Positions 5,161 to 6,534 of a DNA stretch of 6,534 nt are shown here, piece by piece. The notes beneath the pieces were generated by a model. The model did no database searches. It worked only from the letters and a program-made list of their open reading frames with translations, and had not been told where the DNA came from. The number at the start of each line of letters is the position of its first letter. Position 1 is the stretch's first letter. The position numbers and the translations under genes were made by a program. This stretch comes from Candidatus Sphingobacterium stercoripullorum (GTDB lineage: Bacteria > Bacteroidota > Bacteroidia > Sphingobacteriales > Sphingobacteriaceae), in the NCBI GenBank assembly GCA_019114715.1, contig DXEZ01000053.1, forward strand, positions 1 through 6,534, in the 5' to 3' direction.

Positions 5161-6534
5161 TTAAAGCAGCGGGGCAAGAAGCCTGCAAAGGGAATCTATC
5201 CCTCTTTTCCATTTGCTCCTTGCTAGCCAACCCTCTAGCGTTAACTGTTTGCTGTGGCCTTTATCGATCTGAAACTGCTGATTCATATCTTGGCAGAGTT
5301 TGGGGTCAGCCACCACTGCGGCAATCTCGTAATTAATATAAAAGCTACGTGTATCCAAATTCACGGTACCTATGAAGCTGACTTTATCATCTACATTAAC
5401 GGTCTTGGCATGAATGAAGCCCTTATCGTATAAATACACCTTCACTCCTCTTTTCAGCAGCGGTTTTAAAAAGGAGAAAGAAGCGTGCTGCACAAAAAAC
5501 GAGTCGCTACTTTTGGGCAGTATAATCTCAACCTCTACTCCAGAAGCTGCGGCAATCATTAGAGCTGTTTCCAGCTCCTCACTAGGAATGTAATAGGGCG
5601 TAACCAATTGAATCTTCTTATTGGCTTCACCTATAGAGATTAATAAAGCCTCCATATTATACGGACCTTTTGATCCGGGGTTACTGGAAACATAAGAGAC
5701 CGCAGCATTCCCTCCACTACCGGCTACTTCAACGCCTAGGATATAACTTTTATCCAGGTGGAAAGGTTCACTGCTAGCTTGCATCCAGGAGTTCCAAAAA
5801 TTGAGCTGCAGCATAGCGACCGAGTCCCCTACGACCCTTACCGCGGTATCCCTCCAATACACTCCTTTATTTTCCTTAAGGTTGATATAACGATCTGCAA
5901 TATTGATTCCTCCAGTATAACCAATCTTCCCATCTATAACGGCGATTTTCCGGTGATTTCTATAATTACTATTAGCTAGAGAGGTAAAAGTGACGGGTAG
6001 AAATCCAGTCCAACTAAAATGTATGTTTTTCTTTTTCCTTTTTAGGTATTTATGCAAATTGGGTGACCCAAAGCTATCTATTATAATGCGTACACGGACG
6101 CCCTCTTCTGCTTTTTTCTCGAGGATATTTAGAATCTCCTTCCCTATGGTGTCAATTTCAAAAATATAATACTCCATATGAATAGAGTGGCTCGCCGCTA
6201 ATAGGTCTACTTTTAAACGTTGAAACTTTTGCTCTCCATTGATCAGTAGCTCAACCTGGTTGTGTAGTGAGGGAAAAGACAGTCTTTCATTTTTCAAAAA
6301 GGTGTATACTCGCGACAGGTTACCTATCCTTTCATTAATCTCCTGCAGCTTTTCCTCCATAATGGGCTCGAGGCGTCCCCATTCTTGCTGAATACGTAAT
6401 AGTTGATGCTCATTGATTTTCTCGAGCCTTTTCTCTGTGGTAAACTTCTGACCGAATAAATAATACAACAAGAGTCCCAGGAAGGGTAAAAATACAATCA
6501 CAAGAATCCATGCAATTGTTTTTGTTGGATTACG
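5161..6534 (-). CDS. cls: cardiolipin synthase, N-terminus cut by window edge
   Basis: This membrane phospholipase-D-family enzyme joins two phosphatidylglycerol molecules into cardiolipin plus glycerol at the inner membrane. The 457 residues present hold both HKD catalytic motifs: NHRKIAVID (His194, Lys196, Asp201 counted from the window edge) and IHAKTVNVD (His375, Lys377, Asp382). Each is followed by the usual GxxxN segment (GYTGGIN and FIGTVNLD). The reading frame stays open to the last base: the codons before the GTG at 6501 read RNPTKTIAWILV, which continues directly into the hydrophobic stretch and matches the second membrane segment of Cls proteins (NPxKTxAW, then VxFLPxxGLxLYxxFG). 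That GTG is therefore internal, and the true start, with the first membrane helix, lies beyond the window; about 20-30 residues are missing compared with typical 480-residue family members. A charged, probably helical linker with coiled-coil character (about 31-75) precedes the first catalytic half. The secreted-protein gene lies downstream on the same strand. Confidence 0.95.
   Translation of the reverse strand, partial: RNPTKTIAWILVIVFLPFLGLLLYYLFGQKFTTEKRLEKINEHQLLRIQQEWGRLEPIMEEKLQEINERIGNLSRVYTFLKNERLSFPSLHNQVELLINGEQKFQRLKVDLLAASHSIHMEYYIFEIDTIGKEILNILEKKAEEGVRVRIIIDSFGSPNLHKYLKRKKKNIHFSWTGFLPVTFTSLANSNYRNHRKIAVIDGKIGYTGGINIADRYINLKENKGVYWRDTAVRVVGDSVAMLQLNFWNSWMQASSEPFHLDKSYILGVEVAGSGGNAAVSYVSSNPGSKGPYNMEALLISIGEANKKIQLVTPYYIPSEELETALMIAAASGVEVEIILPKSSDSFFVQHASFSFLKPLLKRGVKVYLYDKGFIHAKTVNVDDKVSFIGTVNLDTRSFYINYEIAAVVADPKLCQDMNQQFQIDKGHSKQLTLEGWLARSKWKRGIDSLCRLLAPLL

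Noticed and set aside
5758..5979. Plus-strand frame of 73 codons opposite cls
   Set aside because: It is antisense to a highly conserved catalytic region of cardiolipin synthase, which explains why the frame is open.

Overview
The window looks like an ordinary chromosomal segment of a Bacteroidota bacterium, Flavobacteriia- or Sphingobacteriia-like; I cannot place it more finely. The evidence is the low-GC DNA, the absence of Shine-Dalgarno sites before the genes, an exact Bacteroidota-type -7 promoter box (TAnnTTTG) before the transporter gene, a tRNA without encoded CCA, and above all a macroglobulin-domain plus TonB-plug protein of a kind I know only from this phylum.

Layout: a tRNA with a CAU anticodon lies on the minus strand at the left edge (5-78). 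Divergent from it, on the plus strand, are a YihX-like HAD phosphatase (170-805) and an AraJ-type major facilitator (899-2158). The transporter has its own candidate promoter and a 10-bp interrupted inverted repeat running from the -7 box to the start codon. A 135-bp convergent intergenic region (2159-2293) holds several inverted repeats and one strong hairpin that probably terminates transcription in both directions. On the minus strand then come a 905-residue secreted protein with macroglobulin-like domains and a TonB-plug-like domain but no beta-barrel (2294-5011), and upstream of it a cardiolipin synthase (5161-6534) whose N-terminus runs off the right edge of the window.

How the genes relate: nothing suggests a shared pathway. 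The phosphatase and transporter are co-directional, 93 bp apart, and could be partly co-transcribed, but the transporter appears to have its own control. Cardiolipin synthase and the secreted protein are co-directional with about 149 bp between them. Both concern the cell envelope, but a functional link is only a guess. I see no mobile element, CRISPR array, toxin-antitoxin pair or defence cassette. I find no convincing new system; the best leads are the operator-like repeat at the transporter start and the barrel-less plug protein.
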